A stretch of DNA of 64,000 bases from Planococcus sp. MER TA 32b (GCA_023715185.1 JAMCAN010000001.1:1922001-1986000), one strand, 5' to 3'; positions 10,107-18,471 are shown, counted from the first letter of the stretch. Numbers and translations are program-made. The notes: a model not told the origin generated them from the letters alone.

Positions 10107-10787
10107 TTATATTTCGAACTCGTCGCCAGCTTTCATAACTTTCACATCAGAGCCTTTGACCAATTCCTTGAATTTTTCAGGGTCCTGCTTAATCGGCGGG
10201 AACGTATTGTAATGGATAGGAACAACTGTTTTCGCTTTCAGGAGCTCCGCCGCATAGGCTGCGTCTTCAGGGCCCATCGTGAAGAAATCACCGATCGGCA
10301 GGAACGCGACGTCAATATCATTCCGTTTGCCGATCAGCTCCATGTCCCCGAACAAATCGGTATCTCCTGCATGATAAACCGTTTTTCCTTCCGCTTTGAA
10401 AAGAATTCCGGCGGGCATGCCGCCATATATTACATCCCCGTCTTCCGTTGTATAGGAAGAACTGTGGAACGCTTTCGTATATTTGACGGTTCCGAAATCG
10501 AATTCCTTCGCACCGCCCAGATTCATGCCGACCGTTTCAAAGCCGAAAGTTCCGAGATAATTCGCCAGTTCGACCGGCGCCACTACCGTGGAATCATTTT
10601 CTTTCGCGATATCCACCGTGTCGCCGACATGGTCATTATGCGCATGTGTAAGGAGAATCACATCCGGCTTTTCATTGCTTGCATTCAGGTCGCAAAGCTT
10701 ATTGCCATCGATGAATGGGTCGATTAAAATCGTTTTTCCTCCAGTCATTATTTTGACGACTGAATGTCCGTGATAAGAAATTTTCAT
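10107..10787 (-). CDS. ytkL: Metallo-beta-lactamase-fold hydrolase (UPF0173, YtkL)
   Basis: A 226-aa metal-dependent hydrolase of the MBL superfamily, close to UPF0173/YtkL. Metal-binding motifs are intact: [12 protein letters not shown] (HxHxDH), [13 protein letters not shown] and the C-terminal VPIHYNTFP. The substrate is unknown; the family is related to RNase Z and UlaG but lacks the beta-CASP domain. GGAGG lies before the ATG with good spacing. It is a single-gene unit, divergent from the peptidase gene at 10878. Confidence 0.9.
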   Translation of the reverse strand: MKISYHGHSVVKIMTGGKTILIDPFIDGNKLCDLNASNEKPDVILLTHAHNDHVGDTVDIAKENDSTVVAPVELANYLGTFGFETVGMNLGGAKEFDFGTVKYTKAFHSSSYTTEDGDVIYGGMPAGILFKAEGKTVYHAGDTDLFGDMELIGKRNDIDVAFLPIGDFFTMGPEDAAYAAELLKAKTVVPIHYNTFPPIKQDPEKFKELVKGSDVKVMKAGDEFEI

Positions 10788-10877
10788 TTTATCCCTCCAT
10801 TTAAGTATGCGTTCAGTTTCTAGCTGTCTTATACCCTCATCTTTGTTATGCTACACATATAGAGGAGGAATTTACAT

Positions 10878-11975
10878 ATGAATAAAATCAGCAATCTGCA
10901 GAAATACCTGAAAGAGAATAATATCGATGCAGCATTCATCACTAACCCGGATAATGTGTTTTATTTCACGGGATTCAAAAGCAATCCGCACGAACGGCTT
11001 CTCGGGGTCATGATTTTCAGCGATTCCGAACCTTTTCTGATTTGTCCGCAGATGGAAATTCCCGATGCCAAAAATGCCGGGTGGAACGGCAAGATTGCCG
11101 GACATACAGATACAGATAACGCCATGGAGATCCTGTACCGGACAGCCAGTGAAGCAGTCTCCTCCATATCTGCACTGGCAATCGAAAAGAGCCATATGAT
11201 TGTAGAGAGATATGATGCGATCAATAAATTCTTCAACTCACCGGATATCGTTGGGATTGACGAAATAACAAGCGCCATGCGCGTCATCAAGGATGCTTCT
11301 GAAATGGAGATCCTCAGAGAAGCAGCGGAACTTGCCGATTACGCGATTGAAGTCGCTGCAAAAACGATCAAGGAAGGCATTACTGAAATTGAAGTCATGA
11401 CTGAAATCGAACTTGCATTGAAAAAACGCGGTGTGACACAAATGTCATTTGATACCACTGTATTGACCGGAGACCATGCTGCTTCTCCGCACGGCAAGAC
11501 TGGAGACCGCAAATTGCAAAAAGGTGATCTCGTCCTGTTTGACCTCGGAGTCGTCCACAAAGGCTATTGTTCGGATATCACCCGCACACTGGCTCTGGGT
11601 GAACCGGGTGAAGAACAGAAAAAAGTCTATGACATTGTGCTGAAAGCCGAACTGGCTGCCCTGAATGCCGTCAAACCGGGCGTTACAGCAGCTGAACTGG
11701 ACGGTATTTCACGGGGTGTCATCGAAGAAGCGGGATACGGCGAATATTTCACTCACCGACTTGGCCACGGACTCGGCATTTCTGTCCATGAGTTCCCTTC
11801 ACTTCACGGATCGAATGATATGAAAATGGAAGCAGGCATGGTCTTCACCATAGAACCTGGAATCTATGTTCCCGGAAAAGTTGGCGTAAGAATTGAAGAC
11901 GATCTTGCCGTTACTGAGGATGGAGTCGAAGTTTTGACGAAATATCCGAAAGAACTCCAAATCATCGATAACTAA
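10878..11975 (+). CDS. M24 family Xaa-Pro aminopeptidase/dipeptidase
   Basis: A cytoplasmic metallopeptidase of 365 aa that removes residues next to proline. The N-terminal creatinase-like domain (~1-125) is followed by the pita-bread catalytic domain. The five metal ligands are visible: the aspartates in VLFDLGVVHKGYCSDITRT, the histidine in HRLGHGLGISVHEF, and the glutamates in FTIEPGIY and VRIEDDLAVT. It resembles YqhT/YpdF-type Xaa-Pro peptidases, so I do not assign a symbol. GGAGG lies nine bases before the ATG. It is a single gene, convergent with ald across a shared terminator. Confidence 0.92.
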   Translation: MNKISNLQKYLKENNIDAAFITNPDNVFYFTGFKSNPHERLLGVMIFSDSEPFLICPQMEIPDAKNAGWNGKIAGHTDTDNAMEILYRTASEAVSSISALAIEKSHMIVERYDAINKFFNSPDIVGIDEITSAMRVIKDASEMEILREAAELADYAIEVAAKTIKEGITEIEVMTEIELALKKRGVTQMSFDTTVLTGDHAASPHGKTGDRKLQKGDLVLFDLGVVHKGYCSDITRTLALGEPGEEQKKVYDIVLKAELAALNAVKPGVTAAELDGISRGVIEEAGYGEYFTHRLGHGLGISVHEFPSLHGSNDMKMEAGMVFTIEPGIYVPGKVGVRIEDDLAVTEDGVEVLTKYPKELQIIDN

Positions 11976-12016
11976 AAAAAAAGCTGCGCTGGAATTTTAT
12001 CCGGCGCAGCTTTTCA
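11976..12016. terminator. Bidirectional terminator between peptidase and ald
   Basis: Stem AAAGCTGCGC / GCGCAGCTTT flanked by A-rich and T-rich runs on both sides, between two convergent genes. Confidence 0.88.
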
Positions 12017-12057
12017 TATTCATGCAGACTGCATTGCAGCTGCAAGCGTCTATTCTT

Positions 12058-13173
12058 TTATGCCAACAATTCGTCGACTGATTTGTATTCAACACCTTGA
12101 TCATCGGCAACCGCTTTATAAGTTACATAACCATCAAGCGTATTTACACCTTTTTTCAAAGCTTCGTTTTCAAGAATTGCCTGTTTGTAGCCTTTGTTTG
12201 CAATTTGCACTGCGTAAGGGACAGTGACGTTCGTCAAGCCGATTGTGGACGTCCGCGGAACTGCGCCAGGCATATTCGCAACTGCGTAATGCACAACATC
12301 ATGCTTGATATATGTCGGCTGGTCGTGGGTCGTAATGCGGTCGCTCGTTTCGAAAATACCGCCCTGGTCAATTGCGATATCGACCACAACTGAGCCCGGT
12401 TTCATCGATTTGATCATGTCTTCTGTAACCAATTTAGGGGCTTTCGCGCCTGGGATCAAAACGGCACCGATCACAAGATCCGCTTTTTCAACAGCATCCG
12501 CGATATTCAACGGATTCGAAATCATCGTCTGTACATCCTGGCCGAACAAATCGTCCAGTTGGCGCAGGCGATCCGGATTCAAGTCGAGAATTGTGACATT
12601 GGCACCCATTCCCACAGCTACTTTGGCAGCATTCGTCCCCGCTACCCCGCCACCGATTACTGTGACTTTACCACGTGAAACTCCAGGGATCCCACCTAGG
12701 AGGATTCCGCCACCGCCATGGATTTTTTCCAGGAACTGAGCACCGATCTGAGTTGACATTTTACCGGCAACTTCACTCATCGGCGTTAATAACGGCAATG
12801 AGTTATTCGACAGCTGCACAGTCTCATAAGCGATTCCGATCACTTTCGAATCCAGCATCGCTTTTGTCAATTCCGGCTCAGGCGCAAGATGCAAATACGT
12901 GAACAGGATCATTCCTTCGCGGAAATAGCCATATTCAGATGCTGTCGGCTCTTTTACCTTCATGATCATTTCCTGGTTCCATGCTTCTTCGGCAGTCGCA
13001 ACAATTTTCGCACCGGCAGAACTATAGTCTTCATCAGTAAATCCGGAACCCAGACCTGCTCCAGCCTGAATGAACACTTCATGTCCGTACAATGATAAGT
13101 TGACAACGCCAGATGGTGTCATTGCTACTCTGTTCTCGTTATTTTTCACTTCTGTTGGAACTCCAATACGCAT
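12058..13173 (-). CDS. ald: Alanine dehydrogenase
   Basis: NAD-dependent oxidative deamination of L-alanine to pyruvate and ammonia, for use of alanine as carbon and nitrogen source. The 371 aa match the family. The protein begins [17 protein letters not shown]; the substrate-binding lysine/histidine region around [14 protein letters not shown] and [15 protein letters not shown] is present, with the Rossmann loop [23 protein letters not shown] lies seven bases before ATG 13173, making this start better than the GTG/ATG frames upstream. In Bacillus ald is induced by alanine through AdeR; no adeR is in this window. Confidence 0.96.
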   Translation of the reverse strand: MRIGVPTEVKNNENRVAMTPSGVVNLSLYGHEVFIQAGAGLGSGFTDEDYSSAGAKIVATAEEAWNQEMIMKVKEPTASEYGYFREGMILFTYLHLAPEPELTKAMLDSKVIGIAYETVQLSNNSLPLLTPMSEVAGKMSTQIGAQFLEKIHGGGGILLGGIPGVSRGKVTVIGGGVAGTNAAKVAVGMGANVTILDLNPDRLRQLDDLFGQDVQTMISNPLNIADAVEKADLVIGAVLIPGAKAPKLVTEDMIKSMKPGSVVVDIAIDQGGIFETSDRITTHDQPTYIKHDVVHYAVANMPGAVPRTSTIGLTNVTVPYAVQIANKGYKQAILENEALKKGVNTLDGYVTYKAVADDQGVEYKSVDELLA

Positions 13174-13509
13174 GGTGAAACCCTCCATTAATCTTTAATA
13201 GGAAATATAGATTAGAAATTTTATACTTCAAAGCAAATCCATTCTATCAGATATTATTAAACTTTGCCCAACTTTATTTACCGATTTGAAAATCTTTTAT
13301 TTTATCCCTTTATCAGAGCAATATTTTTCTGGATTATTATGTAATATTCGAATTATACATTAATTTTATTCTATATTGAAATAACTTTAATCAGGCATTT
13401 TAATTTTATCCATATTTTGGACACAGGTTTTAAGCGATTTTTTCAAGAAAAAGAAGGAGCTGGTACTGCTTGTATCGAATTTCATAAATAGAACAGGAGG
13501 AATGTAATC
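13174..13509. promoter_or_regulatory. Divergent ald / usp control region
   Basis: A 336-bp, very AT-rich region between divergent genes. On the plus strand TTGAAA (13376-13381), a 17-bp spacer and TTTAAT (13399-13404) form a good SigA-type promoter for the stress gene, giving a leader of ~100 nt. On the minus strand TTGAAG, 16 bp and TATATT lie about 35-65 bp before ald. I see no clear SigB promoter or cre box here. Confidence 0.55.
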
Positions 13510-14004
13510 ATGACATTAAAATATGAACAAATTCTTGTAGCAGTGGATGGCTCGAAAGAAGCGGAGTGGGCTTTCAAAAAATCAGTGGGCATTGCCACAC
13601 GCAATAACGCAACTTTGAACCTGGTCAACATCATCGACACCAGATCTTTTGCGGCAATCGAAGCCTACGATCGTTCCATCGCCGACAGAGCGCAGAAATT
13701 CGCAGAAGACCTCTTGGCCGACTATAAGAAAGAAGCGACAGCGGCAGGCGTACAGAATGTAAACATCGTTGTGGATTACGGTTCACCCAAAACTATGATT
13801 TCTCGCGATCTTGCGAAAAAAGTGCATGCTGACCTGATTATCTGCGGAGCAACCGGTCTGAATGCAGTTGAACGATTCCTGATCGGCAGCGTATCCGAAC
13901 ATATCGTGCGCTCAGCGAATTGCGATGTACTCGTAGTCCGTACGGACGATGCCCCGTCAGATTTGCAAGGAAGAGCAGACCAATCACAAAATCCAACAGC
14001 TTAA
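13510..14004 (+). CDS. Universal stress protein UspA family
   Basis: A 164-aa cytoplasmic ATP-binding stress protein. It has the Usp fold start (YEQILVAVDGSKEAEWAF) and the nucleotide motif G-x2-G-x9-G-S (GATGLNAVERFLIGSVS) near residue 120, so it belongs to the ATP-binding branch. A Gln/Ser-rich tail follows. AGGAGG precedes the ATG. It is a single-gene unit with its own terminator. The precise role is unknown; family members help survival in starvation or oxygen stress. Confidence 0.92.
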   Translation: MTLKYEQILVAVDGSKEAEWAFKKSVGIATRNNATLNLVNIIDTRSFAAIEAYDRSIADRAQKFAEDLLADYKKEATAAGVQNVNIVVDYGSPKTMISRDLAKKVHADLIICGATGLNAVERFLIGSVSEHIVRSANCDVLVVRTDDAPSDLQGRADQSQNPTA

Positions 14005-14015
14005 ACGGCAAGCAC

Positions 14016-14053
14016 AAAAAACCCTTTTCCAGTGACGGAAAAGGGTTTTTTTC
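14016..14053. terminator. Bidirectional terminator usp / racemase
   Basis: Eleven-bp stem AACCCTTTTCC / GGAAAAGGGTT with A and T runs on either side, between the convergent usp gene and the racemase gene. Confidence 0.9.
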
Positions 14054-14059
14054 TATCTG

Positions 14060-14761
14060 TTATTCAGCCAGCTCGTAGCCGCAGGATAAGATGGCTGTTT
14101 CAGCCAAAACAATCAGCGAATCAAGGTAAAAATCAGGCAGGTTCATTTCCTTTTTCACAATGGAAAGTTCAGTACAGCCTAATACGACCCGGTCGCATCC
14201 CTGCTTTTCCATATAATTGACGATTTCCCGCCATGTATCCTTATCTGCATTTTTTCCGGCTTTGATATTGTCATAGATAATGGACATGACTTTTTCCTGG
14301 ATTTCCTCGCTTGGCAAAACAGGTTCCAGTCCATATTCACTTGCTGCATGCTGATAGACTTTGGATGTTACTGTACCGGTAGTGGCAAGTATACCCACTT
14401 TTTTCGCGCCTTGTTCAGCTGCCCGATTCATCGTTTCGCGGATCATATGGATAACAGGCACAGGCGAACCTTGCTGAAGCTCATCATAAAATGTGTGAGC
14501 TGTATTGCAGGGAATGATGATGACCTCCGCCCCGATTGAAGACAGTTTTTCCATATCGTCAATCATGACAGGAACAGGATTCTCATCGGATCTTCCCATG
14601 ATGAACGCTGTACGATCAGGAATGCGTGTATTATTCGTTATAATCGAGTTTACATGATCCTGGTCTTTTGCAGCCTTTGTCCGGCGGACGATCATTTCAC
14701 CTATAAACATAGTCGCAAGCGGCCCTACCCCGCCAACGATGCCCAGTGTTTTCTTTTCCAT
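14060..14761 (-). CDS. Aspartate/glutamate racemase family protein
   Basis: PLP-independent amino acid racemase of 233 aa. The two catalytic cysteines of the Asp/Glu racemase family are both visible, in IIIPCNTAH and VVLGCTELS, and the N-terminal GIVGGVGPLAT is typical of aspartate racemases. It starts three bases after the stop of the D-aspartate ligase-like gene, so the two are one operon; the likely job is making D-Asp (or D-Glu) for the cell-wall cross-bridge. This mirrors the racemase/ligase pair of Enterococcus faecium. The actual substrate cannot be settled from sequence. Confidence 0.88.
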   Translation of the reverse strand: MEKKTLGIVGGVGPLATMFIGEMIVRRTKAAKDQDHVNSIITNNTRIPDRTAFIMGRSDENPVPVMIDDMEKLSSIGAEVIIIPCNTAHTFYDELQQGSPVPVIHMIRETMNRAAEQGAKKVGILATTGTVTSKVYQHAASEYGLEPVLPSEEIQEKVMSIIYDNIKAGKNADKDTWREIVNYMEKQGCDRVVLGCTELSIVKKEMNLPDFYLDSLIVLAETAILSCGYELAE

Positions 14762-14764
14762 AGC

Positions 14765-15997
14765 TTATGACAGACCTTTATTATTAAAGTATTTTTTATA
14801 CTTTCGATGATAGTTCAAATTATTCAATGTCAATTTGAACCAGCGTTTTGCATTGAAATCTTTTTTGTAGAATAAGGAATTCGTTACTTTCCCTTCTTTA
14901 ATCAGACGTTTCGCTTCATTTTTCAATACTGTATTTTGCGCGTATTTGAAAAGCACTTTTTTAGGGATGATGAGCCACAGATGCTTGTCTTTGGCATAAA
15001 CCAGATTCTGCGGTTTATTGAAGATATGATCATCCGCTACATATTGCATGAGATTGTGTCCGCTTGCGGTGACGTAATAACTGCTGCGCCCATTACGCAA
15101 ATTGATCTCGAATAATTTGTAAGAATCATCACGCGCGTCATACTTCATATCAAAGTTGGCAAAACCGGTATAGCCTATATCCTCGAGGAAGAAGCGGACT
15201 TTATCCATGAGTTTCTGGTCAAAAGTATTGATGATTGCAGCGTAACTGCCAATGCCTTCCGGAGAATGCTCTTCAAGAATCGGATTGCCGAGCGCCATCA
15301 GTTTAACTTTCCCGTCTTTTCCGACATACGCATTCAAAACCCGCATGAAAGAATCATCACCCGGTATGAATTCCTGGATAGTCAGGTTGTCTTTATAGGA
15401 AGAACTGTAGATGGCGTCAAGAATCGCATCCTTTTCCGCTTTATCGTGTGCGACAAAAACCTTCTTTTTGCCTGGGAACGAACAATTCCAATAAGCGACT
15501 GAATTGGATGCCTTGATGATGATCGGATATGAGAAGTTAGGTGTAAACTCTTTGTAATTCTCATATGTGCAAAGATCTGTACGGGGATAGCTGAAGCCAT
15601 ACTGTTCACATATATCATAGAAGTTTTCTTTGAGGACCAGACGATCCATCAGTTTTTCATCAATATACGGAACAGCAAAATAAGGAGTCAGCTTATCTTT
15701 GTTGCGAATGATGAGTTTCGCGTAGTCATCTCCGCAGGCAAGCAGCAATAGCTTTCTCCCTTTAAATTCCTCTGCAATCCTCAGGACAGAAGGAAGAAAA
15801 TTTTCTTCTTCGTTCAAGTTTTCAATCACACGAAAAGTCAGAATGTCACTGTGCTGGGTTGCAGAAAGATTGGACCTCCCCAAAACCAGCGGCTTAATGC
15901 CATATGCCTCATAAAAAGACCGGGCCATTCCATACGCGTTCATATCAGAACCCAGAAGCACCGGAAGAAATTGGGTTTCTTTCTTGTTTGCAGTCAA
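14765..15997 (-). CDS. ATP-grasp ligase, D-aspartate ligase (Asl)-like
   Basis: A 410-aa ATP-grasp enzyme closely resembling E. faecium Asl(fm), which joins D-Asp to the lysine side chain of the peptidoglycan precursor. Shared blocks include LLGSDMNAYGMARSFYEAYG near the N-terminus, LLACGDDYAKLI, IQEFIPGDDSFMRVLNAY, GYTGFANFDMKYD and LFEINLRNGRSSYYVT (ATP/Mg-binding end of the grasp). The C-terminus is Lys/Asn-rich. The start is TTG 15997 with only a weak site (AGAGAG). It is followed at once by the racemase. It probably acts at the cytoplasmic membrane on UDP-MurNAc-pentapeptide or lipid-linked precursors; D-Asp versus D-Glu specificity is open. Confidence 0.85.
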   Translation of the reverse strand: MTANKKETQFLPVLLGSDMNAYGMARSFYEAYGIKPLVLGRSNLSATQHSDILTFRVIENLNEEENFLPSVLRIAEEFKGRKLLLLACGDDYAKLIIRNKDKLTPYFAVPYIDEKLMDRLVLKENFYDICEQYGFSYPRTDLCTYENYKEFTPNFSYPIIIKASNSVAYWNCSFPGKKKVFVAHDKAEKDAILDAIYSSSYKDNLTIQEFIPGDDSFMRVLNAYVGKDGKVKLMALGNPILEEHSPEGIGSYAAIINTFDQKLMDKVRFFLEDIGYTGFANFDMKYDARDDSYKLFEINLRNGRSSYYVTASGHNLMQYVADDHIFNKPQNLVYAKDKHLWLIIPKKVLFKYAQNTVLKNEAKRLIKEGKVTNSLFYKKDFNAKRWFKLTLNNLNYHRKYKKYFNNKGLS

Positions 15998-16188
15998 GTT
16001 TATCAGCTCTCTTTTAATTTATTATAATCCTAGTCTATCATATTCCGGGTCGCCTTCATTGTTTATAGGCATTCCCTCTGCCACTTAAATATCCATCACA
16101 ATCAATAATTATAGCATTTTCAAACAGCTTTATAGAAACTCTAACCCTGAATGAGGAGAAATTACTTGAATCAGCTTGCAATAAACAG
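15998..16188. other. Intergenic region, no gene recognised
   Basis: AT-rich stretch between the ligase start and the terminator of the usp/microprotein unit. It presumably carries the promoter of the ligase-racemase operon, but I see no convincing hexamer pair, and the 69-codon frame here has no homology or ribosome site. Confidence 0.5.
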
Positions 16189-16216
16189 GAAAAAGGACGG
16201 ATACAGTCCGTCCTTT
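16189..16216 (-). terminator. Terminator after usp/microprotein unit
   Basis: Perfect ten-bp stem AAAGGACGGA / TCCGTCCTTT with TTTTT following on the minus strand. Confidence 0.85.
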
Positions 16217-16293
16217 CTCTATATCCTTTATATCGTAAAAGGAAACGTAGTTTTGAAACATTCACATTACAGCCAAATACTTCAGGCTTTTCA

Positions 16294-16407
16294 CTAATCC
16301 ATTTCTTCCTTCAATTGAGCAACTTCATCCTCCAGCTGGCCTATCCTGTGATGGATCTTATAAAAAATCGGAATATAAGCGATCACCACTATTGCCATCC
16401 ACATCAT
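16294..16407 (-). CDS. 37-aa membrane microprotein downstream of usp
   Basis: Short gene with ATG at 16407, AAGGAG nine bases upstream and a TAG stop at 16294. The product has one N-terminal hydrophobic helix (MMWMAIVVIAYIPIFY, ~residues 1-16), a basic patch KIHHR, and a C-terminal acidic amphipathic stretch (IGQLEDEVAQLKEEMD) with coiled-coil-like heptads. It lies 36 bp behind the second usp gene and before a good terminator, so the two should be cotranscribed. The layout (helix then coiled coil) suggests a membrane-tethered oligomer of unknown function. Confidence 0.75.
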   Translation of the reverse strand: MMWMAIVVIAYIPIFYKIHHRIGQLEDEVAQLKEEMD

Positions 16408-16443
16408 ACAGGAACACTCCTTCATTTTATAGGATCAGCGAGT

Positions 16444-16863
16444 TCATTTTACTATCAGCACCGGCATCTCGACCTTATTCAGTACTGCGCGGCTGACACT
16501 CCCAAGGACCATTTCCTGCATCGGGTTCAATCCTCTTTTGCCCATTATCAGGATGTCGAAATTTCGGTCATTCGCATATTCAGCAATTACGTGTGAAGGG
16601 ACCCCATAAACCATTTCCACTTTATGAAAAACCATTTCTTTCTCAAGCAATTCTATAATCGGCTGGATTTTCTTCTGGCGTGCCAGCTCAATTTCAGCTG
16701 AAGCTTTGCGATGGATTTCCTCGCTCCCAGCCTCATTGTGATCGATGACATAAATTATCGTCACTTCTGCTCCCTTAACCAATGCAGCTAACTTTACCGC
16801 TTCTTTGGCGGCCCGAAATGAATTTTCAGAGCCGTCTGCCGCTATTAAAATCGACCGGTACAT
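16444..16863 (-). CDS. Universal stress protein UspA family, second copy
   Basis: A 139-aa universal stress protein (MYRSILIAADGSENSFRA at the N-terminus) with the ATP motif G-x2-G-x9-G-S (GKRGLNPMQEMVLGSVS) near residue 110. ATG 16863 is preferred over the GTG three codons upstream because GGGGTGG lies five bases before it. The sequence differs clearly from the usp at 13510, so this is not a recent duplicate. It is followed by the 37-aa membrane protein gene. A TATAAT -10 at 16940-16945 lies about 80 bp upstream with a poor -35. Confidence 0.9.
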   Translation of the reverse strand: MYRSILIAADGSENSFRAAKEAVKLAALVKGAEVTIIYVIDHNEAGSEEIHRKASAEIELARQKKIQPIIELLEKEMVFHKVEMVYGVPSHVIAEYANDRNFDILIMGKRGLNPMQEMVLGSVSRAVLNKVEMPVLIVK

Positions 16864-16967
16864 AGTTTCCACCCCTTCGAACGGTGATTGGTGTTTTGCC
16901 TCTTAAAGAAGAATTCTATAAAAACCTGATTAACCCTTTATTATAGGAGTGAAAAAGTGCATAAAAA

Positions 16968-17001
16968 TAAAAAAAGCGGCCTCGGTGAGGTCCGCTTTTT
17001 T
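16968..17001 (-). terminator. Terminator distal to the 61-aa gene and repeat pair
   Basis: AAAAAGCGG / CCGCTTTTTT stem with an inner CTC...GAG pairing and T runs on both sides. On the minus strand it would end a transcript from the 61-aa gene after reading through the tandem palindromic repeats. Confidence 0.8.
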
Positions 17002-17031
17002 GGATGTACTTTTTTGCTTTGGGGGTTCTGT

Positions 17032-17144
17032 TGTCCAGCCGCCCAGCTCTTCGGGTCATAAGCCAGCTCAGCTGCCGTGGCAAAAAACGCCACTCTGCTG
17101 ATCCGTCTTATGCCTTTCAGAGCTTAACGGGCGCTGTCGCTTTT
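17032..17144 (+). repeat. Palindromic ~120-bp repeat, copy A1
   Basis: First of two directly repeated copies. It runs from TGTCCAG to CGCTTTT and can fold into one long imperfect hairpin: GCCCAGCTCT pairs with AGAGCT...GGGC, CATAAG with CTTATG, CAGC with GCTG and GTGGC with GCCAC around an A-rich loop. It is 113 bp because seven bases between two CCAG words near the left end are missing compared with copy A2. Confidence 0.9.
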
Positions 17145-17147
17145 CTT

Positions 17148-17267
17148 TGTCCAGACTCCAGCCGCCCAGCTCTTCGGGTCATAAGCCAGCTCAGCTGCCG
17201 TGGCAAAAAACGCCACTCTGCTGATCCGTCTTATGCCTTTCAGAGCTTAACGGGCGCTGTCGCTTTT
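17148..17267 (+). repeat. Palindromic ~120-bp repeat, copy A2
   Basis: Second tandem copy, 120 bp, identical to A1 apart from the seven-base gap at the left end. I treat this as the reference copy for the family. It ends just before the stop codon of the 61-aa gene. Confidence 0.9.
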
Positions 17268-17270
17268 CTT

Positions 17271-17456
17271 TTAAACCCCCATCTTACGGCGTGTGTTGTT
17301 GACTTTCTTCGTTTGCTGGCTCTTCATCTTTTTTGTTTCGGAAGATGCGTTGCCGCTTCCCTTTTTATTGGAAGCCTGATTCTTCTTGGCTTCAAGCTGG
17401 CGCTTAACAGCTTCCTGCAAGCTCACTTTTTTTGGTGTTTCATTGGACTCACTCAC
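17271..17456 (-). CDS. Small Lys/Ser-rich hypothetical protein
   Basis: A 61-aa, strongly basic, hydrophilic protein (about a quarter lysine) with a short helical piece SLQEAVKRQLEAKKNQ and a low-complexity Ser/Gly/Lys tail. There is no membrane segment or known motif. The start is GTG 17456 with GAGGG seven bases upstream, and a TATACT -10 lies some 50 bp further up. The good ribosome site and own terminator argue that it is real. Function unknown; a nucleic-acid-binding role is only a guess from the charge. Confidence 0.65.
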   Translation of the reverse strand: MSESNETPKKVSLQEAVKRQLEAKKNQASNKKGSGNASSETKKMKSQQTKKVNNTRRKMGV

Positions 17457-17527
17457 GTGTCATCCCTCTTTTCAATTGGACTGATGCAATAGTTCTGCTG
17501 CTTTCAGTATAGCATATTTCCGCTATT

Positions 17528-18451
17528 TTATTCCTTGTTTTCTTTAAACCAATTATTGACTTGTGTAAAGAATTTTGCCATTGAATCCGGTTTCGACATA
17601 TTCGGGACTCTCGCCAACAAGACTTCTCTCGGGGCTTTAATCCCTTCTTTTTTCTTCTGCAAGACCAGGATCCCTTTTGCATGCGAAGAATTTTTAAAGA
17701 GCGTGTCCGGCAATTCCATTACTGCTTGAATATCAGCCGTTTTCTTCAGATAATTATGCAGCTGTCCTGCCATCGGCGATTCAAATAATGCTTTCGGTAC
17801 GATGAAGAACAGGTAACCCCCTTCGGCCGTGTGTTTCAGGGATTGTTCGATAAAAAGGTGATGTGCATAGGACATTCCTTCTTCCGCTTTCAATTCATAC
17901 GTTGCTGCATTCTCATCATTGGGATAATATCCAACCGGCAAATCTGATACCACTGCATCAACCGGATCTATCATCAGTGGCTGCAGAGCATCCTGCAAAT
18001 AGAGCGTCACCGGCTGCTGAACCAGATTGCCCGTATTCGATGCAAGCTTGATGAGCAGGTCGTCAATTTCCACTCCGGCACCCACCAATTTCCCATCGAG
18101 ATAATTCATGACCGTGAAGATTAAGTTGCCGGTTCCGACAGCCGGATCCAAAATGGTCGCCTGGTCTTTTTTCACGAATAATTCCACAAGATAGCCCATC
18201 AGCAATCCCAGCGCATCCGGTGTCATCTGATGATGAGGCTGAATATGTTCCTTCATGCCTTTCAATACAGCAAGCTGGATGGCTTTACGGATATCTTCCT
18301 TGCCCGCTTCTTCTTCCGGCTGGATAAATCCGTCCAGCCATTTTTCAGTAGTGATCAACAGGCTTTCCAGATAGGAATTTTCCTGCTCCTTCTGGATTTC
18401 GGAAGTGTTCTTATCGATAAAATTAAATACATTTTCCATTGCTGAATTCAT
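17528..18451 (-). CDS. ytxK: YtxK-family class I SAM methyltransferase
   Basis: A 307-aa protein with the fold of N6-adenine DNA methyltransferases. SAM motif I is visible (TILDPAVGTGNLIF). At the position of the catalytic NPPY there is SDLPVGYY, so the classical adenine-flipping motif is altered, as in the YtxK family. The C-terminal half has FFIVPKALFES and GILVLQKKK as in type I HsdM-like proteins. Start ATG 18451 has GGAG five bases upstream. It follows tpx as in Bacillus, but ackA, its usual downstream neighbour, is missing here. The substrate is unknown. Confidence 0.88.
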   Translation of the reverse strand: MNSAMENVFNFIDKNTSEIQKEQENSYLESLLITTEKWLDGFIQPEEEAGKEDIRKAIQLAVLKGMKEHIQPHHQMTPDALGLLMGYLVELFVKKDQATILDPAVGTGNLIFTVMNYLDGKLVGAGVEIDDLLIKLASNTGNLVQQPVTLYLQDALQPLMIDPVDAVVSDLPVGYYPNDENAATYELKAEEGMSYAHHLFIEQSLKHTAEGGYLFFIVPKALFESPMAGQLHNYLKKTADIQAVMELPDTLFKNSSHAKGILVLQKKKEGIKAPREVLLARVPNMSKPDSMAKFFTQVNNWFKENKE

Positions 18452-18471
18452 TAGTTCTCCGTCCTCAATAA

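Noticed and set aside
9729-10727. 332-codon plus-strand frame across ytoI and ytkL
   Set aside because: It is antisense to two well-supported genes, spans their intergenic terminator and has no family features or ribosome site.
13174-13509. SigB promoter for the usp gene
   Set aside because: A GTTTTAAG word occurs near 13430 but no GGGTAT-like -10 follows at the right distance; the SigA-type pair at 13376-13404 fits better.
16056-16265. 69-codon minus-strand frame
   Set aside because: No ribosome site, no recognisable composition, and it crosses a strong terminator hairpin.
16951-17057. Short plus-strand frame starting GTG after AGGAG
   Set aside because: It would read through a terminator hairpin and into the repeat; the product looks random.
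17004-17492. 162-codon frame through the tandem repeats
   Set aside because: It exists only because the 123-bp repeat period is a multiple of three; the translated repeat is low-quality and runs antisense to the 61-aa gene.
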